Translations under genes and position numbers: made by a program
Shown here: positions 23,901 through 35,900 of the stretch, piece by piece
Layout of the letters: each line of letters starts with the position of its first letter
How positions within the stretch are numbered: the stretch's first letter is position 1
Notes under the pieces: model-generated
Told to the model about the DNA's origin: nothing
Databases searched by the model: none
What the model saw: the letters and a program-made list of their open reading frames with translations, nothing else
DNA from: Dromiciops gliroides
Taxonomy: Eukaryota > Chordata > Mammalia > Microbiotheria > Microbiotheriidae
Assembly: GCF_019393635.1 (NCBI RefSeq)
Contig: NC_057864.1
Span: 495,440,216 to 495,504,215 of the forward strand
Direction: 5' to 3'
Length of the DNA stretch: 64,000 nucleotides

Positions 23901-26900
23901 GGGCAGAACTGCCCCTGTCGCTCCTCCGCTATCACCTAGTAACTAACTGGAGTCAGTGGATCACAAGCCCCCCCACCTCTCTAGGGCTCCCTAATGACAG
24001 TGTTTACAGTGACTGCACTGAGGCCTGCCAAGCACTTTGAATGTGGAATCTCACTTGATCCGCACAACTCTGCGAGCTCTTTCAATCATTGCCATTTTAT
24101 AGATGAGCAAACCGAGAGGAAGCAACTTGCTGAGGGTCACTCATCCAGTAAGTGTCCGAGGTCATATTTGAACTCAGGACTTCCTGACTCACAAGTCCAT
24201 TAAGGGCCCAAACCAACTGACCTCTCTGTCCATCTCACAGCCCGCTCCACTGCCCCCCTCCATGCCACCTGCTGGAGTCTGGCCCACCACAGCATCACTT
24301 TGTGAGGCCTTTCTTCCCCACAGCCCCGAGTTCCCGACTTTGCATTTAGTTCTTCTCTCTCTCTCTCTCTCTCTCTCCCCACGTGGTCTCCCTTAAGAGA
24401 GTCCGAGCTCCTTGAGAGGGCTAATCTTGGGGTTGGGAAAACGAGTTCAAATCCTACCTCAGACTCTAAGAAGGTGGGTGACTCTGAGGAAGTCACTTCA
24501 TGACTGCCTACCTCAGTCTGCTCATCTGTAAAAAGGGTCAACGGCCCCTCCCTCCCAAGGCTCTTGGGAAGCTGAGCAGAGATTATCACAACAAATGGTT
24601 TTACCCACCCTAAGATGTGGAGGCAGCTTAGATAGACTAGAAGGTGTCTGAAAGCAGGAACTGTTCGGTTTGATTGGGGGCGGCATGGGGGCGGGGGTGG
24701 GGAGGGCCCTTTGTCTCCTCAGCAGCCCACAATCCCCCCCCACACACACACACAGCAGGTGCTTGATGAGGCTGGCGCATCTCTGGGCAATGATCCCAAG
24801 CCGCTGCTTGGTGCTTAGGGGGACAATGGCACCTTGGAGGAGGCTGGCTTGTAGAAACGACACTGACTTGAGAGAGGATCCCAGGGCCATGGAAGCCAAA
24901 GGGGCACGGCCCCCTCCTCTCTCAAAGGTCCTACCTTCCTGCCCACTCCTGACCCAGGTTTCAGAGGGAACTCCCACCCTCATCACCAAGCCCTCAGCCA
25001 GGGGAGCCCTGGGAGGCTGGTAAAGCAACAGGCACAGTCGTGGGCTGGGTGAGCGAGGAGTGGGGCTCACTCACCTTCACGTGATCCACCAGAGTGCTGA
25101 AATCATATGGGAGGATCCCTAGTGGGAGAGAAGAGACTCGGCAGTTAGGGGCCCCTGGCGGAGGGGCCAACAGACCTTCCATTACCAAAGGCCTTGCTCA
25201 GTTTCCCAAGGGGACAAACAAAAGCAGGACATTCCCCCCAAAATGCTGCCAACGAGAAGGGTGTCCCCTTTTTTGCAGGACAATGAGGGTTAAGTGACTT
25301 GCCCAGGGTCACACAGCTAGTGTCAAGTGTCTGAGGCCAGATTTGAACTCAGGTCCTCCTGAACCCAGGGCCGGTGCTTTATCCACAGCACCACCTAGCG
25401 GCCCCAGGAAGGATGCCCCCTAAACATCATTCTGGGCAAAGGGCATGAGCCTAGAGCCCAAGCCAGGCTACTCACACCCCTGCAGGGTGATTTCTGCACC
25501 AACATGAATGTTCAGGATGGATCCCAAGTGAGGAGAGGGCAAGGAAGGAGAGGCGGCCCGTTGCTGCCAGGCATCTGCCTAGAGCCCCACTCCCAGCTCC
25601 TCACAGCACAGTGCCCATGCCCCTGGCTCAGAGCCCATGCCTCAGGGCATCCCCAAGTGGATCTGCCCCCTGGCCCCCCACCTCGGTCAGGCATCAAGCC
25701 CCCCCCCCGGGGCTCCCTGTGGGACGTCAGGCCCCGAGCCCTTGGGTCCCCCATCTGGGACATCAGGCACCCAGCCCCAGGCCCAGCACCCCCACAGCCT
25801 GCTGCCACTGACCTCCCTGGACAGAGAACAAGAACCCATGTCTGTGGCCTTGAAGAGCATCAAGCGTGCTCTGACAGGTTTGATGACAGGTTTTCAGATC
25901 TGTCATGCTCCGGTCCTAGGCTTCAGAGGGCCGGGGGCCCCGGGCTCTGAGGCTGCCACTGAGGCCAACCCTGGCTGTTTGCAGATGAACAAACTGAGAC
26001 TCAAGAAAGAAAGTGACTTGCCCCAAGTCACGCGGCTCGTTCATTAGTTCATTGGGCAGCCAGGAATACAGTCCAGGCGAGCAGCCTGTGATACCCTGAG
26101 GGGCTGTGGGTGCCCACTCCCTGGATGGGGAGGGTGCTGAGCCCACGCCCCCGAACCCGTGATGATTCTGCATCTCTCAGCTCCCCTCCTGCTGACCCCT
26201 CCTACACGGCCTCTCCGGGCCGGGGCACCATCTCACGAGGCCTCTCTCAAACCTGAGGACTCTCTAGAGGCTGAGGCTGGAAGGGGGGCCAGCAGTGACA
26301 GAGGAAATGCCCATGGAGGCCACAGGGCACCATGCTCCATGTGATGGGGGCTACCACCATCCCACCACCAGACATGAGCACCCCTAGAGCTATGCCCAAG
26401 CCAAGGCTTACCTGGTGGCCCGGCAGGTCCAGCTTCTCCTTTATCACCCTTGGGGCCTGGGGGTCCCTGGTAACCTAGAGCAGGAGAGCACAGATGTCCA
26501 GGAACTGGGAGAGAATGCCCAAGAGCCACCTAGCCAGCCCACCTTATGGGGCCCGCAAGGCAAGAATCCCACAGATTCTCGTCACTAATGCTCGCTCCCA
26601 GGGGCCAGACGAGGTTGAACCCTGGCCCAGGGAACGTTGGCCTGCTCAGCAGATTGGAAAGGAGGCCACTAGCCTGGGGAGTCAAGGATGTAGGGCATGT
26701 GACAGCAGACAGGACAACCTTGAGGCAACAGGGACGTGTCTGCAGGGGAAGCCGTGGCCCCTCCAGCTCCAGGGAGCTGGGGGAAGGGGTCTTTCAAAGG
26801 GGGCAGGTGCAGGCACGCTGGGCAGAGCAGGCCCCAGGATGCATGAAGCATTGGAGAACCATTGGTGGGGGTGAGGGCCCTTCCAACATACCCCTCAGGT

Positions 26901-29900
26901 GCAGGGGCCCACCCAGGCACCACTGTGGCCTGAGGATTGGCAGATGAGCAAAGCTGTAAAGGGCAGAGGCCAGGCCCGGGTCACTTAACGTGGCCAAAGC
27001 TAGACGTGGGGGAGGGGACACATCCTGGGACCAAAAGAAATGTGGGAGGGAGGCTCTCACCCTGGGGGAGGGGGCACCCCCAGCCCTCTCTGACCCCCTG
27101 GGATCCAGTCACCCTTCCTCTTCTCCTTACCTGGCAATCCTGGGGGCCCAGGGCGGCCAGGCTCGAGGAATCCCTGAGAAGCACAAAGAGAAAGGAGCTG
27201 GAGACACTGAGGCCTGCTGGGAAGCCCAGGCCCCAAGGACCCTTCTCGCCCCAGGGCCAAAGGAGGGGGCCCCTCACAGAATCCCCAGGCCTCCCCCAGC
27301 TCTTTCTGAATGACTTTGCCCAGCTCTGGGAAGGCGGCAAAGAGCTGAGTGTGGTGGGCACTCAGAACACCTCCTGGGGTGGTCTCCCCTACATCCTCAA
27401 ACCCTCAGGCCACAGCTCCAGAAGCAACACTTTGGGAACAAGGCCGAGAAGCCTTTGAACCCCTGGATACAAACAACGACAATGATGACAGGTAGCGTTT
27501 ATATAGCACCTACTATGCACCAGGCACTTTGCTAAGTGCTTTACAAACATTATCCAACTTGATGCACACAACAACCATGAGAGGTTTATTGTTATTCAGT
27601 TGTTTTCAGTCACGTCCGACTCTGTGACCCCATTTGGGGTTTTCTTGGCAAAGATCCTGGAGTGTTTGCCATCTCCTTCTCGACCTCATTTTATAGATGA
27701 GGAAACTGAGGCAAACACGGTCACACAGCTACTAAGTGTCTGAGGTTGAATTTGAACTCGGGCCTTCCTGACTCCTAGCTGCCCCTACTTCAGACATGGG
27801 ATGAAAATTGGAAGCAGCGTTCAAAGCTTCCAGGAGGGCTGGTATTGACCTTGTCCAAGATGAAGGCCAAGATGTTCACCAGAACTTTGAGGCCCTCCCC
27901 AACCACCCTGCAGGGGTCCCCGGTTCTTCTCTGTGTCCTGGGCAGGAGGGGAAGCAGATGTAGCAGAGGGAGGGGCTACTTACATTATTGTCATAGAAAG
28001 AAGTACCAAGGAGGCCTGGGGGTCCGGGGGGTCCAGGGGGCCCTGGGAGTCCAGGAGGGCCCTGAAGGGGGAAGCAAAAACAAATGACGAAAAAGGCCTC
28101 AGCCTGTGAGCTCCCTAATCCAAATACGGGGAGAGGACAAAGGCTGTGGGAAAAGAGACTTCAAACAAATAAACAAACGAAATGAGAGAATTGGACAACT
28201 AAACAAAGCCTGAGTGAGCCGGGCCCTTGGGAGGCCTGACTGCTTTGGGCTTGAGTCAGGATCCAGGCCGGCCACCCTTCCTTCATCAGCCCTAAACTCC
28301 CAGCCAAGCTAAGCAGCCCCGGTTTGTCAGAGTCATTGTCAGTCACATGGTTGGGGAGGTCAGAAGCTCCCACGGATTCTCGTCACTAATGCTCGCTCCC
28401 AGGGGCCAGACGAGGTTGAACCCTGGCCCAGGGAACGTTGGCCTGCTCAGCAGATTGGAAAGGAGGCCACTAGCCTGGGGAGTCATGGAGCATTATCGTG
28501 GGGAGTCACATAGCAGACACAGCCCAAACCTGAGGACCCAAGAGAAGGCTCACGTGCCCAGTCAGGGGCCACAGGCAAGGACAGTCTGTATATCTCATTT
28601 CTCTGGTTGGTTATCCCAGAATAACTTCCACAGAGAGACACCCAGGGGAGCCAACGCAGTTGGGTTTAGGTGGTAAAGGGTGGTCCCTGGGAAGGCTTGG
28701 CCTCATCCTGCTTGGCCCAAGAGAGAAGTCGGAGTGATGGGCAGAAGAGGCCAAGGGGCTGATTTTGGCTCAATCTCTCTGGTCGCCAGGGTCAGCCCAA
28801 GCTGAAAGGACTGCCCCAGGAAGTGGCAGGCACCACACGGGGAGGCCTCCTCAAGAGGCCGGAAGGGGCTGGAAGGGGCTGGCCATGACCACCATCTGAG
28901 ATGGAGTTTAGGGGATCCACCTCCAGCGATGCCCCCAGGTCTCTTGCCACGTTTAGACTCTTATCATTCTCTCATTTCTAAAGGAGCTGACTTCATTGGA
29001 CCCAATTTGGCCAATGCTAAAGATGGAGTTTTGTCCTCTGTGGACCCCTGTGCCATCTCAGTACAAAATGATGGCCCCCTCCTTCAGAGTTTCCCATGAG
29101 TCTTTACGTCTGCCCTTTGTGAGAAGTGGTGATGACAGGAAAAACCTGTAAGAGGCAAGGCATGGCCTGCCCTCCCCCAACCCAAAAGGCATGGTCACCC
29201 CAGACAGGGCTGCCTTTCCCTGCCCAGCTGGGCTGGGGGTGTGGGATGTGTGCACTGCTGAGCCCTGAAGCAACTTTCCATAGAAATTTCCAGGGGGGAT
29301 CCTGAGCCTATCTAGTCCCACCCCATCGTCCTCAACATGGGGAAACTGAGGCCCAGAGAAGGGAAGGACTTGTCCAGGGCCGCACAGGCACCAAGCGGCA
29401 GAACCTGCCAGGGCTCCTGCCTCCCAGCGTGACTGCTGAGGCTCCCTCCTCTGCCAGCCCCCAGGCCCAGGCAGTCTTCCACTACAGAGTCCCAGCCCGC
29501 CATGTCAGCCTCCAGAGGACTCACCCTCAGTCCGACACTTCCCTTGGTATCTGCAGGCTCCCCCTTCTCCCCCTTCAGTCCATTCATGCCCGGACGGCCC
29601 TGAAAGAGAGGCAGAAGTCAGGAGAGGCAGCTTCTTCCCCACTTCTCCACCTCCAAAAGCTCAAGGCTGAACCAGCCAGTAACTGGGCAGAGTAGCCCCG
29701 GGATCCTGGAGGCAAATTTCCATTCACATCAATAATATGCCCCAAGACTCCCACATCTAGACAGAACTCAGGTGTGTGGAGAACAAGGACTTTGAGAGGG
29801 AAAAAAGCCACCACGTCCCCCAGGATTCCCTGACTCTTCCAGCCTCAGAAGCCCTAACTGAGCCAAGCCTGAGGGTCCCAGCAAAAGCAACTTGGAGGCT

Positions 29901-32900
29901 GCCTTCCATCTCTTCTCTGGCTCCAGAGGGATGGGAGGGGCAGGAAATCTCCCACACAATCTGTGTCAAGGCTCGGTGCTCCACAGTGCCCAGGCTAGGT
30001 CACCTTGGCACCCAGATGAGCTGCCTTGATAGGCCGCAGTCCAGCCCACAAGCCTGACCCCACTACTGGCCATCTTGCCAGCCAGATCTGTGCTTTTAGG
30101 CTCTGCCCAGGGTGGCAGAAAGAGTTGGACACTCATGCCTGGTCTGCTAGTCACCCCATTGCCATCCCTCAATAGCAGCAGGGCTCCTGACAGCAAGACC
30201 AGAGCAGGGGACTTTGGGAACACCAAAGAGGAAATGGAAGATGAGAAAGCAAACGTGGAACGGTGCTTACCGGTCTTCCAGGAAGTCCAATTTCACCTTT
30301 GTGCCCAGGGCGTCCATACGGGCCCTAGAGTAGAGAAAGAGCCACCAGAAGGAAGAGTCTTACTCCCAGAACTGTTTTGGAGGGTCATGGAAGCTGACAG
30401 TTAAACAGGCCTTCAGGGCTCTGCAGTCCTGCCTCCACATCCCCAGATGAGGAAACTGAGGCTGTCATGGGATTGATAACTGGTGGGGCCCTTAAAGTCA
30501 TGCATTCTGGCCTGTGCTTTATAGAGAAAGGGGCCACTGCTCAGACAGATGGAGAGGCCCGCTTGAGGTCACGAGGGGAGCTAGCAGCTGAGCTGAACCT
30601 GGGGCCCCGGTCTCTGGTCTCCCTCCCACTGGTCTCCCCAGTACCGCCCCCCAGCCCCCTATTCCCAAATGCACGTTTGTTCAAAATGCTGCTCAGGGGA
30701 AGACCTGGAAGAAGCCACAGGAATGGGGGTGGAGAGGGAGGCAGAGAAGAGGTGCTTCAGTGACAGCAGGGCTGGGGACCCTGATGTTCTTGCAGCCACC
30801 TCGACTGCTGCTCTTTGACGATTTTCAGAGATGGTGAGAGAGCCCTGGGCCTCGAGTCAGTGCTTACACTACCCAGAGCAGATTTCTCAACCTCTCAGGG
30901 CAAACTGGGGGAGGAAAAGAAGCATTCAGAACTTACCGGGGGTCCCCTGTAGCCTTGGTCCCCCTGTGCAAGGAAAAGCAGGCCACATTAGTGTGATCAT
31001 TGCCACAATTGGTGGCCTCTGTCACTCCGGAAATTCCTCCCCTCCGCTGTCCTCAGCCCTTCCCCCAAGCCCTCCCACCATGGCTGGTCGGACCCCTGAT
31101 GCTCCCGACACCTAAAAGAAACTGCTTCTTGCCCTTTCCTTGTGACAGATGCCAGAACACCTGTCCAAGAGCTGACTCGGTGCCTCAGAGGGTCAGCCAG
31201 GCAGCTCTCCAGGCCTACTGAGCTGTGGATGAGACTAGGGACAGAGCCGGTGGGCTGGGGCTCCTGTCTGCCCCGCTCTACATTCAGTCACAGGCCCAGA
31301 CCACAGGGCTTCATGTCCTGTCCCTGGGACACAACCCCCCATGGGCCTAAAGTTCTGTTTGGCCGGGGGCAGGTCCACAGTTTCAGCACCACAGACAGCA
31401 CCACATGCCCAGGCCAAAAGGCTCTGGGGCTGAAATGTAGTTCAGGGCCCTTTAGGTCAATCCCCTCCTTTCTGAGGAAGGCTCACTCCCAGAGACGAGG
31501 GTCTGGCCTGAGTTTGTAGGAGCACAGAGGTAGGTGTGACCCATGTCACATGTGCAATACCATGTGTAAGAGTCCACGTGGCTCGTAGCCATGAAGGATG
31601 AAGGGGTTAACTGGGCCCTCCTCGGCCCCTGTTCGGGCAAGCTGGCTGAGAGTGAGCAAAGGAAGGAGGCTGGAAACAGCCCGGGGGACTCAGAGGATGG
31701 CTCAGGCCGGGCAAAGAGTGGGCAGGGACGAAGGGGAGGATGGGCCAGGGCCTGGCTGCCGGGAGGGCCCCGGAGCAGGGAGCTCCCATTCTCCTCCCCT
31801 GTGCTCTCTTTGGAGACCTCGCTGACTAACATGAATGCTAATCTCGTTCCCTGGCATCTCCACTCCTGGGCACCCAGAGAAAAAGGGAGGGCAACAATCC
31901 GACTGATCCCAAACCAAATCCAGGCCAGACAAGCCCCTTCTAACCTTGGCTCCTTTTTCAGCAAGTGTGAGGACGCTCCCCGGCTCGCCCTTCTCCCCCT
32001 AATGTTGGGAAGGAAAGGACAGACAGGGATTAAAAAGGAGACTAAGAGGGAATCTCTTCATCGGGCAGAGAGCGTGATTTTGTCCCAGTCTCAGAGCTCA
32101 AGCCCTTTCCAAATGTTTGAGAAGTGCAAGGAGGGTTAGCCCCATCATGCACCAGAGGAAGTCAAGGCTCCGTGGGGTCTGGCGACAGCATTCAGAACCA
32201 GACCATCACTCACCTCCCTCTGCCTCTTGATTCTCTTACCTTGGCTCCTGGGGAACCCTGCGGCCCTTCAGCGCCGATCTCTCCCTTTGGTCCAGCTGGG
32301 CCCTGGAAAGGAGGGGGATCAGTAGAGATGTGATGGAGGTGATGAAGTGCCTACCCCTCCCTGTACCCCCTTATGATCCTGCAGGGGCCTTTCTTGTGGC
32401 CATTCAGAGGTGTGTGCCCCATGATCCCAAGACGACCCAGAAAGGTGCCTCTACAAGTTCTGTTGCCTGTTACCCATCCCCAAGGAGAAAACTTGGCTGG
32501 GCATGATCATTCCCACTTTATAAAGAAAGGGACTGAGGCTCCAAGGGGGCGAAGGGCCCACTCCGAGGCCATGCAGATAACCCAGGGCTAGAGTTGGCTT
32601 TAGAAGTCCTTGTTCTAGGGTTATTCCCACCAACCCAACAAGGACAATACTTCTTCACCTTCCTCACCTAAGGAGATAGCCCACCAGTCAGCAGGTTAGA
32701 TGTGTGCTGTGTTTGCATGCTAGACTCTGTAGATCTATGTATGCCTCTATACGAGGGAATCCCCCCAATAAAATGACAGGAGAGGTGTGGTGGCACCCTA
32801 GGGTGGATTGGAGTGGTCCAAGGGGCTTCCAAGGTCCCTCCTCCCTGACATTCTGTGTGGAAGCCGGTGATTTTGACATGCCCCTGGAGCTTTTCCCCAG

Positions 32901-35900
32901 GGAAACAGTGGCATTGTGCCTAGTACGTGCTTCTAAGAGCAGGTGATGCCTGTCACCCTGGAATGGCACTGCCAGTTAGAGACCTGACGAAACCTCACAC
33001 TCAGTGCCTTGCAATGGGCACAGGGACAGAGACTGACTGACGTTCTTGGCTTAACCAATAAGCCATGAATGGCGCTGAAGTTTAGCAAGAGCAGAGGGAG
33101 TCTCTTGGGCATAGTGGTAGACAGGGGGTGACAGCCACTTACTGGGAATCCAGCATAGCCGGGTCTGCCCTGGGGAAAAACCAACAAGCCAGTGTTAGCT
33201 CTCAGAAAAGTGTGCACGTGACATCCCACATCCAAGAAGCCACAGGCTGGTCCCCCTGCAAAGCACCATGGCCAGAAGCCAGGATGCCCAAAAAATGAAA
33301 CGGGCCACGTACCTCTTGCCCTAGGATGCTCGCAAATGTTTTCTTTAAACCGACAGAAGAGAAGAAAAGATGATTTAAATTCCACATGTTCGTCTCTTGG
33401 TGCCCTCCCCCTTCAGGGTCAAAAACCCAAGATCATGCTGGGCAGTGGCTCGGCAGGTTTTAGGCTTAAGCTTCTCTTAACAAACCAGCCTCCAGCAACT
33501 CCCCATAGTTTTAGCCACTCCCAGGGAGGGATGTTCACTCTTTTTTTTTTTTTTTTTTTAGTGAGGCAATGGGGGTTAAGTGACTTGCCCAGGGTCACAC
33601 AGCTAGTAAGTGTTAAGTGTCTGAGGCTGGATTTGAACTCAGGTCCTCCTGACTCCAGGGCCGGAGCTCTAACCACTGCACTACCTTGCTGCCCCTAGGG
33701 ATGTTCACTCTTGACCACAAAGCCCCCATCTGCCAAAGCCATCTCCAAGGAACGAGGTCTCCTAGAAGGCAGCTGTTCCTAATAACGGGCATGTGCCACC
33801 TTAAGTGCCTAACCTCTGCAGTGATCCCTTCTGGTGACAAACCTTCCCAAAGAAAGAGAGTAAACTCCCTGCCTCAGCAAACACTCCCTCCAAAGAAGAA
33901 GAAGTCATCTGAGCTCGAAGCTGCCCTTCTCTGGGCAGCATTGGGCATGGGAAGCATTCACAGCCTGGCATTAGCTCCCTGGTTGGGCATGGAGAACACT
34001 CACAGCCTGGCATTAGCCCCCTGGTCAGGCATGGGGAGCACTCACAGCCTGGTGCTAGCTCCCTATGTGTTGTGCACAGTCACCAGAGATATTGGGCACA
34101 AAGACTGTGGTTTGGGTCCTTCCCTCCCAATTGTCAACATCCCTTCTTACTCAGGTTGCATTGATTATGTTTGCTTAAATGTGGGGGGGAGCTCCACACT
34201 CCTCTATGCCCCATGCAATGTTGGGCAAACCCCCCAGAGAAGGTTACTGCACGAGGCTAACTCTAAAGTGTTATTTCCCTGCAGGGGCAATCTCAGGGCA
34301 ATTTAATTTTTCCTCCTAAAACATTCATTGCTCCCCTGTGATTCTTGCCTGGCCACTGCTCTCATGGCTTTACAGCTGGAAGGGATCTGAGACTCCCATC
34401 CCAAGGTCAGTGGTAAGAAACAGTAGTCCCATGATCTGAACCCAGGGCCGTTGGTTATTTTGGGGCCAGCGTGGTTCCTCTGAGCTCTCCTGCAGGCTGA
34501 GCCCCTTTCAGGGCACTTGGCTGTGAGTGAGCCCCAGAAAGAGGAGGCGGGGGCAGTCTGGATGGCAATGGAAGGGGACGTGGATAGACCTGCCCTCCTT
34601 GGTCACCTCTATCAGGGGACTGGACACACCCATGCATCACAGCTGCCTTGGCTTTCAGTATTAGAGAGTCCTGGTGTCTACACCCAGGGTCGAGGAGGAT
34701 GCCGGCACTGTGGCCTCTCCGGGGACCCCTTGAGCACTCGGGTCAGTCACAGGACACACGCGCACATGCCATCTGACCAGCATCTCCAGCTCCTCTGCAG
34801 CCTTCTGCAGTGGCCCTGCCTTACAGCACAGCTGGGGAGGAGGTGAGCAGGCGGATCCCGGAGCTGGTCCTTACCCCTTCCTCCGATATGTAGGTCACCT
34901 CTCCTGGAGGCCCAGGAGGCCCAGGAGGCCCAGGCTGCCCCACACCATCCTTCCCTGGTTCTCCCTGGAAGAAAATGATGAAATCCCTCAGCTTTTCCCT
35001 GCCTGAGAACCAGGTTCTCTGACACTGACCCAAACATCTGGATGGTGGCATCCCCATGATGCAGGTTTGAAAAGGGCAGAAAGGGCTGGGGTAGTGGGGA
35101 GAGGACGAGCCGGCTCGGGGGCAGCTTCTTCCTCAGGCTGCACCCGGGGAGCTGCCCTCACCTCAATGCCAGTCAAACTGTGCCCCCATCACCACCACCC
35201 CTCACAGCCCCAGCACTGACGTAGAAGGGAAATCAAGGCAGTGGGGGCAATGTCACCCCAAGAGGCTTCCATGCAATGGGATGGCCTCAGCCCCTTCAAA
35301 ATAGTGTGTGTGTGTGTGGGGGGAATCTGGCATCCTCCATCTAACCCTAACCCTCCCAACCTGCAGCTCATGCTCTAGGCACAGGTGACAAGATCAGCAT
35401 TTCACCCTGGAATGACCCTTAGAGGTCACTGAGGCTAACTTCTCCACTTTACAGAGGGAGAAACTGAGGTCCCAGAGGGTTCAAGGGACCTGCCCAACAT
35501 CACAGTCTGAGACACCAGGGCGCCTCCCATCTGTTCCTCAGATGCCCACGTCCTGGCCGTGGGTGAGCCCCAGGCGAGCCCCTGGCATGGGGGGGAGGGG
35601 GTTACCGTCCATCGGGCAAAAGACAAAAACGAGAAGCTGATGTCTCGCCTACCTTCTGCCCCTGGATTCCAGAATCCCCTTTGGGTCCCTGCAGGGAAAT
35701 AAAGGTGGTCATTCAGACATGTGGGAGGGGATTCCGAAGCTTCCCAGAGCAGAGTCTGACATGGGGAAGAGGCCCATGACCCTCCAGGTAGGGGCACCGA
35801 GCAAAGACTCTGCACTGGCCGGCCTAAACTCTTCATTTTACAGGATTGGAAACTGAGGCCAAGAGCGGGCCCGAGACCAGAGGCCTGGGCAGGGGCTGGG

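Noticed and set aside
33310..33325. Possible 8-bp micro-exon on the - strand (ctag GGCAAGAG gtacgt)
   Set aside because: It would break the frame between e19 and e20 and has no similarity to the missing human exon.
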